DNA from: Streptococcus suis
Lineage (GTDB): Bacteria > Bacillota > Bacilli > Lactobacillales > Streptococcaceae
Length of the DNA: 64,000 nt
Reading direction: 5' to 3'
NCBI RefSeq assembly: GCF_017601095.1
Contig: NZ_JAGFUX010000004.1
Coordinates: 1 to 64,000, forward strand
The notes under the pieces are model-generated. The model was not told where the DNA came from. It was given only the letters and a program-made list of their open reading frames with translations, and did not search any database. Positions 54,794 through 63,626 of the stretch are shown piece after piece (the first letter of the stretch is position 1; each line of letters opens with the position of its first letter). Position numbers and translations under genes: made by a program.

Positions 54794-55729
54794 ATGAGTG
54801 ATTTGATTTGGACAGAATTAGGGTCTTATACTCCTGAGGACTATGCAAAGATAAGAAAGTGGATGGAGGAAACGAGTTTTCAAAAACAAAGAGTTTTAGA
54901 AGAGCAAGTTGACTATAGTGTACCCCCTCGATTTAGGAACGATTGGGATGAATTAACTACGTCATATGAAGAATATTTGCAGGGTAAGATTCATTTTTCT
55001 TCAAGAGATTTGGAGATTCTTGAAACCTATAATCGATCTAGTGCCATGTTCGGTGATGGTTTATTTCAAAAACCTTTAGTAAGTGAAGTTTGTTCCTCTG
55101 AAAATTGGTTTGCAACTTTTTACCAAACTTTGAGGAAGTCTCATAGTGAGACTGATGTTATGCAGCAGTTTATTATTGATGCAACGATTCTCATCAGTAG
55201 GTATGAGTCGGTAGCACTATGGTTGCAAAAAATAAGAGAAACCGGAGAGTGGAATAGGAAAAAAGGGAGATGGGTTTTACCGATTATTGCCCTTTCAATC
55301 TTAGTGATGTTTAAAATTATTCCTGAAATTTCTTATTATAGTATTTTTGATTATGTCAAAGTACTCATAATACCAGCTGTACCAATTGGAGCTTGGATCT
55401 ATTTGCAAAAAAATAAACTTTCCAATCAGAAAGTAGTTCATCAACAACTACAGCTAGCTCAAGAAGCAGCTGAATTTACCTTACGAAAGGCGAAAGAGCA
55501 TCCGCTAATTCAGCAACAAGGTAGTGAAAGTAGTACATTATTCTTTGGAACACTGTATCAATATTACCGTCAAGGAAGAGTAAATAGTCTTCAAGAGGCT
55601 ATCAACTTATTTTACCAAGAACGTCAATATATGCAAGTAAACCAGCACCAAGAAATGCTTCAACAAGAGATAAAGTTTGCGAAAAACCTAGCAATCGCTA
55701 ATACAATGTACTCTATTCTGAAAAAATAA
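54794..55729 (+). CDS. 311-aa protein with two central membrane helices, unknown function
   Basis: Layout: soluble acidic N-terminal region (about 1-155), helices about 160-174 and 187-204 forming a hairpin, and a C-terminal glutamine-rich, probably coiled domain (about 210-311: QKVVHQQLQLAQEAAEF, NQHQEMLQQEIKFAKN). Both termini should face the cytoplasm. A possible Shine-Dalgarno GGAGTGATGG precedes ATG 54794; that string also occurs at the comEC stop. It follows the zinc-ribbon gene in one operon, ends in its own terminator and is AT-richer than comEC. I do not recognise the family. Confidence 0.8.
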   Translation: MSDLIWTELGSYTPEDYAKIRKWMEETSFQKQRVLEEQVDYSVPPRFRNDWDELTTSYEEYLQGKIHFSSRDLEILETYNRSSAMFGDGLFQKPLVSEVCSSENWFATFYQTLRKSHSETDVMQQFIIDATILISRYESVALWLQKIRETGEWNRKKGRWVLPIIALSILVMFKIIPEISYYSIFDYVKVLIIPAVPIGAWIYLQKNKLSNQKVVHQQLQLAQEAAEFTLRKAKEHPLIQQQGSESSTLFFGTLYQYYRQGRVNSLQEAINLFYQERQYMQVNQHQEMLQQEIKFAKNLAIANTMYSILKK

Positions 55730-55730
55730 T

Positions 55731-55765
55731 GGTCGCATTTTTTGATGTGACCTTTTAAATTTTTT
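55731..55765 (+). terminator. Terminator of the two-gene cassette
   Basis: GGTCGCAT-TTTTTG-ATGTGACC (one wobble) followed by TTTTAAATTTTTT. Confidence 0.75.
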
Positions 55766-55794
55766 CTTGCTAATCATTTGTTTAGTATTGCATC

Positions 55795-55862
55795 GACCAG
55801 CAAGGAGCCATTCGCTTTAGAGGCTGGAAGGAGTGGAAGATTGAAACGGTGAAGGAGTGATA
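55795..55862 (+). repeat. comEC 3'-end direct repeat, right copy
   Basis: It repeats the last 22 codons of comEC including the stop, in the form DQQGAIRFRGWKEWKIETVK, with one amino-acid difference (K for T). It is not attached to any start and is a remnant of a second comEC allele. Confidence 0.9.
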
Positions 55863-55880
55863 GTCACTACTTGGAAATTC

Positions 55881-55889
55881 TGTTATAAT
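55881..55889 (+). promoter_or_regulatory. Extended -10 promoter of maf
   Basis: TGTTATAAT, 25 bases before ATG 55915. Confidence 0.65.
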
Positions 55890-55914
55890 GGAAAACAACA
55901 GATAAGGAGTAGCT

Positions 55915-56550
55915 ATGAAGTATATTGTTGATTATGAGAAAGATGGAACAAAGCCTCTGATTGAGAAAGTTGTCCTCTTGAGCACCTCGCCCCGTCGTAA
56001 GCAATTATTGGAATTTTTGAAGCCTGAGATTGCTGCGGTTGAGGTAGATGAGCGAGGAATCGAGGAATTGTTTATGGAACGCTTTGCCGCAGATGATTTT
56101 CTGACGCGGGCTGCCAAGACCTGTTGTGAGATTTCCAAGGCCAAGTCAGATTGCGACTTGGAAGAGGGAGTGCTCTATATTTCTGCGGATACCATTGTCG
56201 TTTTTGAAGATCAGGTTTATAACAAGCCTGGCGATGAGACGGAAGCACGTGCCATGCTCCTGTCCTACTTCGGTAAGAAGCATGAAGTGGTGACTTCTGT
56301 CTGCTTGCGGGCAAAGAATTATCTGGAAGTTTTCTATACTGTTGCGGAGATTGAGTTTGTGGACTGGTATCCCGACTTGCAGGAAGCGGTTGACAGCTAT
56401 CTGGCTTCTGGATCGCCCATGGATAAGGCTGGTGCTTATGGTTTTCAGGAACTGGATCCCCGTTTTATTAGCCATGTGGCAGGCGATATTCACACCATTA
56501 TTGGCCTGCCAGTTGCGGAGACTGCTCGAAGAATAGCGGAGCGACAGTAA
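55915..56550 (+). CDS. maf: Maf family nucleotide pyrophosphatase
   Basis: A 211-aa Maf/YhdE-type protein: LLSTSPRRKQLLE (about 22-34, nucleotide-binding loop), EVDERGIEE, SADTIVVFEDQVYNKPGD (catalytic Asp) and DKAGAYGFQE. Relatives cleave dTTP/UTP or modified nucleotides, and Maf affects septum formation in Bacillus. The first 18 residues precede the usual Maf start and are an N-terminal extension. AAGGAG before ATG 55915 supports the start. Confidence 0.9.
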   Translation: MKYIVDYEKDGTKPLIEKVVLLSTSPRRKQLLEFLKPEIAAVEVDERGIEELFMERFAADDFLTRAAKTCCEISKAKSDCDLEEGVLYISADTIVVFEDQVYNKPGDETEARAMLLSYFGKKHEVVTSVCLRAKNYLEVFYTVAEIEFVDWYPDLQEAVDSYLASGSPMDKAGAYGFQELDPRFISHVAGDIHTIIGLPVAETARRIAERQ

Positions 56551-56582
56551 GTTATTAGATTGTAGTGATACATAATGTTCGG

Positions 56583-56622
56583 CCCTGCCTTCTAGCATTT
56601 AGAAGGCAGGGCTTATTTTTAG
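56583..56622 (+). terminator. maf terminator
   Basis: GCCCTGCCTTCT / AGAAGGCAGGGC 12-bp stem followed by TTATTTTT. Confidence 0.92.
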
Positions 56623-56706
56623 GAGACTGTAAATGGAGTATGATAGAATAAGTGTTGTATATTAACATTGATATCATAGATATATCAAGTCGAAGTTGGA
56701 GGATAT

Positions 56707-59700
56707 ATGCGAGGAGAGAGAAAGATTCATTTTGGAATTCGGAAGTACGCTGTAGGAGTGGTTTCTGTAGCACTTTCGATCGGGTTTGTTGTAACCAATT
56801 CGGCAACCGTTCAGGCTGCTGAATTGTCCAGTGAGGAAGTGTCAATTCAGCAAGTTAGTAATGTCGAGGAAAGTCAAGCGAGCCTTTCTGCTACCCCAAC
56901 CCTAGTGGAAAATTCGTCGCAGGATCCAGTACCTGTTGAGCAGTCTCTTGAAGGTCAGACGGTGCCAACACCAGTAGCGGTAACTTCAGCAGAGCAACCT
57001 ATCGCAGAAGCAGGTCTGGATGAGGTAGAGGTCGCAGTAAGCCAGGGGATGTCGGAAGCACCAGTCCTCCCAGACCAAGCTATCACTGAGTCTCCAGTAG
57101 GACTGGATCAGACTGACAATATCTCAGAAGAAGTGCCAACACCAGAGGCAGTACCTGTGTCACAACCACAATTCCGTAGTCGAATGGCACGGAGTGTGGC
57201 AGATCAAACAGTGATTGCCAGTCTACCATTGGATGCCAATGGGGAACTAGTGACCAGCCTTTCCCAGCAAACCGTGACCCAAGTGCAAGAAGTCTATGCA
57301 GATGGTACCAGTCAAGTAGAAGCGGCCACTACAGCCAACACCCCAACAATTAAGAACAGTCAAAATGTAGCTGATTTGGTCACTGCTGTTTCATCTGACC
57401 TAAAAGCAGTCACCTATGAAAGTCTCTATGATGGCTTAAATCATACGGAACGTTTCTTAGATGGCTTGGCTATTGCCCAGGAGTTGAAGAGAGAGAAGAA
57501 TGGGCAAGAGCCAACGGCTGAAGAGTTGGCCAATCGCAAGCGACAGGTCTATATGGACCAGCTGGATATGCGAGAGAATTTTGGAACCGTCCAGACCAAT
57601 CTCGATACTATTCTGACAGGTGTTTTTGAGAAATCAACGGCAGTCGATACCGCTACTGTAAAAGCCAACAAGGAAAAAATCCTGCTGGGCTTGACCTATC
57701 TTGACCGCCAGTACGGTTTCCAGTTCGGGAATCTAGCTGCCAAAGACCTGATTCTCTATTATCCAGAGGTGTTTGGTAGCCAGACAGATGTCCTGAACAA
57801 CTTGATTTCCATCGGAACGCAGACCTATGCTGACTTGGAGCTGAAAAATAATCTGACAACCTACCAGAAAAAGATAGCACCGATTACCAAGCAGGCGGAT
57901 CTTGTCCAGTTCATCGAAAGTCAAGTTCCGCGTTGGGTTTCAGGACAGGATGTAGAGACTTGGTTTAAGGAAACATCCAAGGCCCACATTGTCGAGTCAA
58001 CCAGTCCAAATGGCAATTCCTCTCTCTATCAGCAGTTGAAGGCGGATTCTCCTCGCTTGGTTAGTCATATCCTGCCACTCCTGACCCTGAGTTCAGATTC
58101 GGTGCTGGCATTGGCAACCACTGACACTATTACCTATGGCCTGAGAGATACCTATCTGCCAGCTGGGACTGCTACCGATACCTTGCAGGCTAGCTTGGAC
58201 AAGACGGTCCAGTCTCAACAGGAATTTATCGATGTATGGTATCGGATTAGTGAAAAGAGCGATACCTTGCGGACTCATCCAACGGTTGTCGTAGTGGATA
58301 GTTTGCAGGCTTTGGGTCAGGCCAATGAATCGGCTCGTAGTCTATGGTCGGCCAAAACAGGCAATAAGGCTCTTCCAGGCGTTCGACAATTTATTACCCC
58401 TATGGGCCTGTATTCTAATTTCTTGCAGGCCGGTGGACAGAAAGATAGCGATACCCGTATCACCTTCTTTTTAGGAAAAGCCTTGACAGACAATGGTTTG
58501 TCAGTCTACACCCATGAGATGACTCACATTTTTGACAACAAGGTCTGGTTTAATGGCTACGGTCGACGGACCAACAAGGATGCGGAGTTATACGCAACGG
58601 GATTGTTTGATTCCCATAATAATACCCAAGGTCAATCTTCTTATGCTCCGATTTTTAACCTCAATACCGCCTATGAATTGGGAGCAAATCGGACTCAGAA
58701 CCAGTCACCTCGCCGTTTCCAAACGGAGGCTGACCTGAAAGAATATATGCAGGGCTTGCTGGATGTTGTTTACAGTTTAGACTATCTGGAAGCCAAGGTC
58801 AGTCTGGAAAAATCTGCCGCAGATAAGGCTGTCCTCTTTAATCAACTGTCCTATTCACCTTCGCCGACCAATCCACTAAAAATCCAAGATGAATTTCGAG
58901 CGATTAGTGAAGAGGTTGCTGCAAGTCTGACAAGTGTAGATGACTTGGTAGACAATGCGATGGTTTCTGGTCGCTTGGCCTTCAAGGGCTTTGAGACGCG
59001 AGGGGTTGCCAATCATAATGATTACTTTGTCGTGCCTTTGTTCGAACCAGTCTATGCTGGTCTCCAAAATAATAGCAGTTTTGTAGGTGATTTTACCATG
59101 CGTCGCTATGCCTATGAACTCCTTGGAGAATATGGCTACAAGGACGGTATGGTAGCCTATCTGTCCAATCAATATGTTAATGACCAAGCTGCTCTGGCGG
59201 CCATTATGCCAGAACACAATGGTGATTTAGCAACCTTTAAGAAGGCGATGTATGCAAGACGGGCGGAACGATTAGCAGATTTGAAGACAACGAGTCAGTT
59301 TACAGATCTGGCTGATTTGGAAACCAAGATGCGACAGGCAGTGGAGCAAGATCTGGCTAAGATGAAGACAAATCAAGCCAACAACACCTATCTGACAACG
59401 GGTGTAACAGCTGTTCGTTCACTCAAAACGCAGATTTTCCAAGAATACCTGGCTATGACCAATGATTTCCAAAGCAGTATCTATAAGGAAAAAGATGCCA
59501 GCCGTACCTTCTATGTGACCAACGGTCTGGAAAGTTCGACAGAAGGGGCAGGGACAGAGGCCAACCCTTACCACAGCCTGTCCTATGCCTTGCAACAGGC
59601 CAGCGATGGTGATGTCATTAAGCTGGTGCGAAATGTGACCCACCGTCAAGATGCTCCGTTTATCATCAGTAAGGCTGTGACCATTGACGGTCAGGGCCAC

Positions 59701-62433
59701 ACCTTGACCTTCCGCGGACCAGATCTGGAATTGGGAGCGGCGGTTACCTTTACCAATATGACTCTCAACATGATTCCGAGTGGTAGTCACCAGCCAACCA
59801 TCTATTTGAATGGCTATCAGGCAACCTTTGATGCGGTGTCCACAACGGTCAATCAGTTGCAGGACAAACTGCGTCCGACCATCGTTGCAGGGGCTCGTAC
59901 TGGGCAAGCGACGGGGGACCATGCTCGCTTACTGGTTGTAAATGGTGATTCCAATACCCGTTTCCGTCAGATTTTTGCAGGTAATGCAGATAGTTCAAGT
60001 TCCATCCCTGTGACCATCACCATTGATTCCGAGTTTGCGGGAGTAGATGAGGGAATCGATCTTGGTGGGCAAAATGACCAGGTGACCTACGGTCGAGTGG
60101 AATTGATTTCTCGTTCAACCAAGGTCAAAGAGGTCGTGGCGTCCAATAGTATGGACAATCAGGTGACCATCAATGCCGCTCGTATCTACGGTGCCAACTT
60201 CCTTGATATGCAGGAATTGACCTTGGCTGAAAATGCTGCTGTTACTTTGGACAGGCAGGTTGAACGGATTAGTGGATTGGTGACGATTGGGGCTGGCAGT
60301 CAGTTGCAATTGGACAATGGGACAGCTCTTCAAATTGGCGACCTAGCTGGTCAAGGTAAATTGGTGATTCCAGCTGGTTCTCGTTTGGAGGTACTTGCGG
60401 ATGTAACAGGTCCTCTTCAAATAGAACTGACAGGTTTTGAGTCCCAGCTGGCACCTGTAGTGGATCAGGTCTTTTTGACAGTTGAAGGCCTGCTTGATCC
60501 GACTAGCTCGGTTAGCTTGGCTAATCATTTTAATCGCTTTGCTATTGTCCAAGAAAATGGTCACTATCGTCTTGTTAGTCGTGACCAGCAGCCTCAGACT
60601 CATACTCTTACCTTGCGATTTATCCAGGCCGGGCAGGTGCTGAAGTCCGAGCAGGTGCAGGTTGTGGACGGTCAGTCGCTGGCCAATGTGAAGGCTTATC
60701 TGCCCCAGGCAGTCAAGGGGACCTACCAGTTGGCTCCTGGCTTTGATCCGTCTGTTTTGACGGGGATTTCTGCTAGTCAGACCATTGATATTCCTGTGGT
60801 ACTGGTGATTCCAACCACTCCAATTTTGTCGTTCGATAAAACTTCTATCCAGGAAATGACCTTGGTTCAGGGCTTGGATAAGAGTAGGTATCAGGAAGGG
60901 GAAATCCTAGACTTGACAGGGGTGCGTGTGCGGTTGGTAGATCAGCAGGGAATTGCTTTGGTGATTGATGCGACACGTTTTACTGAGTATGGTGTTAGTG
61001 CCAATCCTGTTGGAACTCCGCTTTTGAGCAGTCAGCAGGAGTTGACTTTGACCTTGGGGAATCATATTCTCTCACTGCCGATTCAGGTGCAGGCACAACT
61101 GCCTTCTAAGGCCAGTCGTTTTCAACCGCTTACTTTGGGAGAAGCCCAGTCTTGGCCAAGCGATAGTGAGCAGGTAAAAGAGGAGCAGGTCTTGCAGCTG
61201 ATTAGTCTGCCAAATGAGGCTGGAAGCGTTGAACTGGAGGTCGTGGGAACTCTTCCAAGTGCTAGTGGAGATTATAGAGTTATCGTGCGAGTGACCTATG
61301 ATGACCAGAGTCATGAAGAAGTTCATGTCCCACTGCATATTCTCTCCATTAACATGGGATCGGGCGTTACGCATGAATTGCTAGAGGGCGTACTGCCACC
61401 ATTGGAAACCGCCAAAGGTACTGGTGTAACGCATGAGTTGCCAGCGAGCGTTCTTCCGCCATTGGAAACCGCCAAAGGTACTGGTCTGACACATGAATTG
61501 CCAGAGGGTATTCTTTCACCATTGGAAACCGCCAAAGGTACAGGACTTACGCATGAATTGCCAGAGGGTATTCTACCGCCATTGGAAACCGCCAAGGGTT
61601 CAGGTCTTACACATGAATTGCCAGAGGGCGTCCTACCGCCACTAGAAACCGACAAAGGTTCAGGACTTACGCATGAATTGCCAGAGGGCATTCTTCCGCC
61701 ACTAGAAACCGCCAAAGGTACAGGACTTACGCATGAATTGCCAGAGGGTATTCTACCGCCATTGGAAACCGTCAAGGGTTCAGGACTTACGCATGAATTG
61801 CCAGAGGGTGTCCTGCCACCATTGGAAACCGCCAAAGGTACAGGTGTTACGCATGAATTGTCAGAGGGCGTCCTGCCACCATTGGAAACCGCCAAAGGTA
61901 CTGGTCTGACACATGAATTGCCATCGGGCGTCCTACCGCCACTAGAAACCGACAAAGGTTCAGGACTTACGCATGAATTGCCAGCGGGCATTCTTCCGCC
62001 ACTAGAAACCGCCAAAGGTACTGGTGTAACGCATGAGTTGCCAGCGAGCGTTCTTCCGCCATTGGAAACCGCCAAAGGTACTGGTCTGACACATGAATTG
62101 CCAGAGGGTGTTCTTCCACCATTGGAAACCGCCAAAGGTACAGGACTTACGCATGAATTGTTAGAGGCTGTACTTCCGCCATTAGAAACCGCCAAAGGTA
62201 CTGGTCTTACACATGAATTGTCAGAGGGTGTTCTTTCACCATTGGATAGTGTCTCAACAGCTCAACCTCTTGCGAAAAGGAAGGAAGCTAGAGCAAGAAT
62301 CAGCCAATCATCTGTTCAGGCTAAACTTCCTGCGACAGGACAAAAGGTATCTCTTTACTTATTTAGTTTAGGGTTAGGTGCTCTCGCTAGCCTGTTCATC
62401 TTACACAAGGGAAAACGGAGCTCGAAGAAGTAG
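56707..62433 (+). CDS. Cell-wall-anchored zinc metalloprotease of M26 type with 20-aa repeats
   Basis: A 1908-aa surface protein. A YSIRK-type signal (HFGIRKYAVGVVSVALSIGF, about 9-28) is followed by a low-complexity Ser/Glu/Pro region, an alpha-rich part, and the protease core with H603-E-M-T-H607 and E627 twenty residues later, as in IgA1-protease/Zmp enzymes. About 935-1300 looks like a beta-helix stack (YVTNGLESSTEGAGTEANPY opens it, VIKLVRNVT, VTIDGQGHTL). Ig-like or Rib-like modules follow to about 1550, then fifteen 20-aa repeats GLTHELPEGVLPPLETAKGT, then LPATG, a membrane helix and basic tail. Most M26 enzymes carry the LPXTG near the N-terminus, so this C-terminal sorting signal is unusual. 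GGAGG precedes ATG. The substrate, likely a host glycoprotein or immunoglobulin, cannot be read from the sequence. Confidence 0.85.
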   Translation: MRGERKIHFGIRKYAVGVVSVALSIGFVVTNSATVQAAELSSEEVSIQQVSNVEESQASLSATPTLVENSSQDPVPVEQSLEGQTVPTPVAVTSAEQPIAEAGLDEVEVAVSQGMSEAPVLPDQAITESPVGLDQTDNISEEVPTPEAVPVSQPQFRSRMARSVADQTVIASLPLDANGELVTSLSQQTVTQVQEVYADGTSQVEAATTANTPTIKNSQNVADLVTAVSSDLKAVTYESLYDGLNHTERFLDGLAIAQELKREKNGQEPTAEELANRKRQVYMDQLDMRENFGTVQTNLDTILTGVFEKSTAVDTATVKANKEKILLGLTYLDRQYGFQFGNLAAKDLILYYPEVFGSQTDVLNNLISIGTQTYADLELKNNLTTYQKKIAPITKQADLVQFIESQVPRWVSGQDVETWFKETSKAHIVESTSPNGNSSLYQQLKADSPRLVSHILPLLTLSSDSVLALATTDTITYGLRDTYLPAGTATDTLQASLDKTVQSQQEFIDVWYRISEKSDTLRTHPTVVVVDSLQALGQANESARSLWSAKTGNKALPGVRQFITPMGLYSNFLQAGGQKDSDTRITFFLGKALTDNGLSVYTHEMTHIFDNKVWFNGYGRRTNKDAELYATGLFDSHNNTQGQSSYAPIFNLNTAYELGANRTQNQSPRRFQTEADLKEYMQGLLDVVYSLDYLEAKVSLEKSAADKAVLFNQLSYSPSPTNPLKIQDEFRAISEEVAASLTSVDDLVDNAMVSGRLAFKGFETRGVANHNDYFVVPLFEPVYAGLQNNSSFVGDFTMRRYAYELLGEYGYKDGMVAYLSNQYVNDQAALAAIMPEHNGDLATFKKAMYARRAERLADLKTTSQFTDLADLETKMRQAVEQDLAKMKTNQANNTYLTTGVTAVRSLKTQIFQEYLAMTNDFQSSIYKEKDASRTFYVTNGLESSTEGAGTEANPYHSLSYALQQASDGDVIKLVRNVTHRQDAPFIISKAVTIDGQGHTLTFRGPDLELGAAVTFTNMTLNMIPSGSHQPTIYLNGYQATFDAVSTTVNQLQDKLRPTIVAGARTGQATGDHARLLVVNGDSNTRFRQIFAGNADSSSSIPVTITIDSEFAGVDEGIDLGGQNDQVTYGRVELISRSTKVKEVVASNSMDNQVTINAARIYGANFLDMQELTLAENAAVTLDRQVERISGLVTIGAGSQLQLDNGTALQIGDLAGQGKLVIPAGSRLEVLADVTGPLQIELTGFESQLAPVVDQVFLTVEGLLDPTSSVSLANHFNRFAIVQENGHYRLVSRDQQPQTHTLTLRFIQAGQVLKSEQVQVVDGQSLANVKAYLPQAVKGTYQLAPGFDPSVLTGISASQTIDIPVVLVIPTTPILSFDKTSIQEMTLVQGLDKSRYQEGEILDLTGVRVRLVDQQGIALVIDATRFTEYGVSANPVGTPLLSSQQELTLTLGNHILSLPIQVQAQLPSKASRFQPLTLGEAQSWPSDSEQVKEEQVLQLISLPNEAGSVELEVVGTLPSASGDYRVIVRVTYDDQSHEEVHVPLHILSINMGSGVTHELLEGVLPPLETAKGTGVTHELPASVLPPLETAKGTGLTHELPEGILSPLETAKGTGLTHELPEGILPPLETAKGSGLTHELPEGVLPPLETDKGSGLTHELPEGILPPLETAKGTGLTHELPEGILPPLETVKGSGLTHELPEGVLPPLETAKGTGVTHELSEGVLPPLETAKGTGLTHELPSGVLPPLETDKGSGLTHELPAGILPPLETAKGTGVTHELPASVLPPLETAKGTGLTHELPEGVLPPLETAKGTGLTHELLEAVLPPLETAKGTGLTHELSEGVLSPLDSVSTAQPLAKRKEARARISQSSVQAKLPATGQKVSLYLFSLGLGALASLFILHKGKRSSKK
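61363..62262 (+). repeat. Fifteen 60-bp (20-aa) tandem repeats in the metalloprotease gene
   Basis: Units of exactly 60 bp encode variants of GLTHELPEGVLPPLETAKGT; variable positions are mostly L/V, P/S/L, E/A/S, G/S and I/V. The last unit degenerates to LSPLDSVSTA. Silent and replacement variants are shuffled between units, as expected of unequal exchange. The repeat rod would lift the protease off the wall. Confidence 0.95.
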
Positions 62434-62445
62434 GCCTACTTACCG

Positions 62446-62478
62446 ACAATCACCTAGTATGTCTACTAGGTGATTTTT
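62446..62478 (+). terminator. Metalloprotease gene terminator
   Basis: AATCACCTAGTA-TGTC-TACTAGGTGATT and TTTC. A TGGTATAAT extended -10 for holA follows at once (62480-62488). Confidence 0.92.
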
Positions 62479-62511
62479 CATGGTATAATAGAGCCAGAAA
62501 ATGAGGAAATT

Positions 62512-63549
62512 ATGACAGTACTGACAGAAATTGAAAAACTTACCAAGGAGAATTTAGGCCCCATCACCGTCTTAGCTGGAGAAGACACAGGCCAGTATCA
62601 GATTGCCAAGGACAAACTCTTGACCCAGATTGGTTTTGACGCGGCGGATTTGACTTATGCATATTTTGATATGTCAGAGGCAGACTATGGTCAGGTTGAT
62701 ATGGACTTGGTTTCCCTGCCCTTTTTTGCAGATGAAAAGGTTGTGATTTTAGATTACTTTTCAGACTTGACTACCGATAAGAAGCGCTACTTAACTGACG
62801 AAGAGTTAAAACGGTTCGAGCAGTATTTGGAAAATCCGGTAGAGACAACCCGCTTGGTCATTCTAGCAGGAGGAAAGTTGGACAGTAAGCGCCGATTGGT
62901 CAAACTTCTCAAGCGAGATGGTCTTATTTTGGAAGCACAGCCCCTCAAGGAAGCAGCTATTCGGCAACATTTCCAACAAGAGGTGGGACATTTGGGTTTA
63001 CAAATGGAGCCGAGGGCATTTGACCACCTCTTGCTAAAATCCAATTTTGACTTTGCAGAATTGACCAAAAACTTAGCTTTCTTGCTGTCCTATAAGGGAC
63101 AGGAAGTTATCCGGCAAGAAGATGTGGACTTGGCCATCCCCAAGACCCTTCAGGACAATGTCTTTGATCTGAGTCAGCTAGTTCTGCGAGGCGAGATGGA
63201 TCAGGCTGCTAGTTTGGTTAAGGATTTGCGTTTGCAGGGAGAGGATGAAATCAAGCTAATTGCTATTCTTCTGACCCAATTTCGCATGTTTCTTCAAGTG
63301 CGTTTATTACAGGCGCAATGGCGGAGCGAACAACAGATTGTAGCGGATTTATCAGATATACTTGGTCGTAAGGTCAATCCATACCAAGTCAAGTTTGCTC
63401 TCAGAGATTCGCGAAACTTGTCCATAGGATTTTTGAAAAAAGCGGTGACCTTGTTGATTGAAACGGATTTTCGCATCAAAACGGGACAGAACGACAAGGA
63501 TTATCTTTTTGATATCGCCCTCTTAAAATTAGCTAGTATGAGCAGTTAG
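62512..63549 (+). CDS. holA: DNA polymerase III delta subunit
   Basis: A 345-aa clamp-loader wrench subunit that opens the sliding clamp. It begins MTVLTEIEKLTKENLGPITV and has the degenerate AAA+ region (VLAGEDTGQYQIAKDKLL), VDLVSLPFFADEKVVILDYF and the C-terminal collar domain. ATG 62512 has GAGGA upstream; an upstream in-frame ATG at 62470 lies inside the terminator and promoter and is rejected. In other streptococci holA follows comEC directly; here about 8 kb separates them. Confidence 0.93.
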   Translation: MTVLTEIEKLTKENLGPITVLAGEDTGQYQIAKDKLLTQIGFDAADLTYAYFDMSEADYGQVDMDLVSLPFFADEKVVILDYFSDLTTDKKRYLTDEELKRFEQYLENPVETTRLVILAGGKLDSKRRLVKLLKRDGLILEAQPLKEAAIRQHFQQEVGHLGLQMEPRAFDHLLLKSNFDFAELTKNLAFLLSYKGQEVIRQEDVDLAIPKTLQDNVFDLSQLVLRGEMDQAASLVKDLRLQGEDEIKLIAILLTQFRMFLQVRLLQAQWRSEQQIVADLSDILGRKVNPYQVKFALRDSRNLSIGFLKKAVTLLIETDFRIKTGQNDKDYLFDIALLKLASMSS

Positions 63550-63565
63550 AATTCGGACAAATAAA

Positions 63566-63594
63566 TTGAAAAGGCTCTCACATTGGAGTAAAAT
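63566..63594 (+). promoter_or_regulatory. sodA promoter
   Basis: -35 TTGAAA (63566-63571), 17 bases, -10 TAAAAT (63589-63594). Confidence 0.75.
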
Positions 63595-63626
63595 AGGTAT
63601 ATCAATTAGTATAGGAGAACAAGAAT

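Noticed and set aside
61323..62195. 290-codon minus-strand frame over the 60-bp repeats
   Set aside because: Shadow of the tandem repeats; no start context and no promoter. Kept only as a low-interest finding.
61363..62262. CRISPR-like regular repeat array
   Set aside because: Units are contiguous coding repeats of 60 bp without unique spacers.
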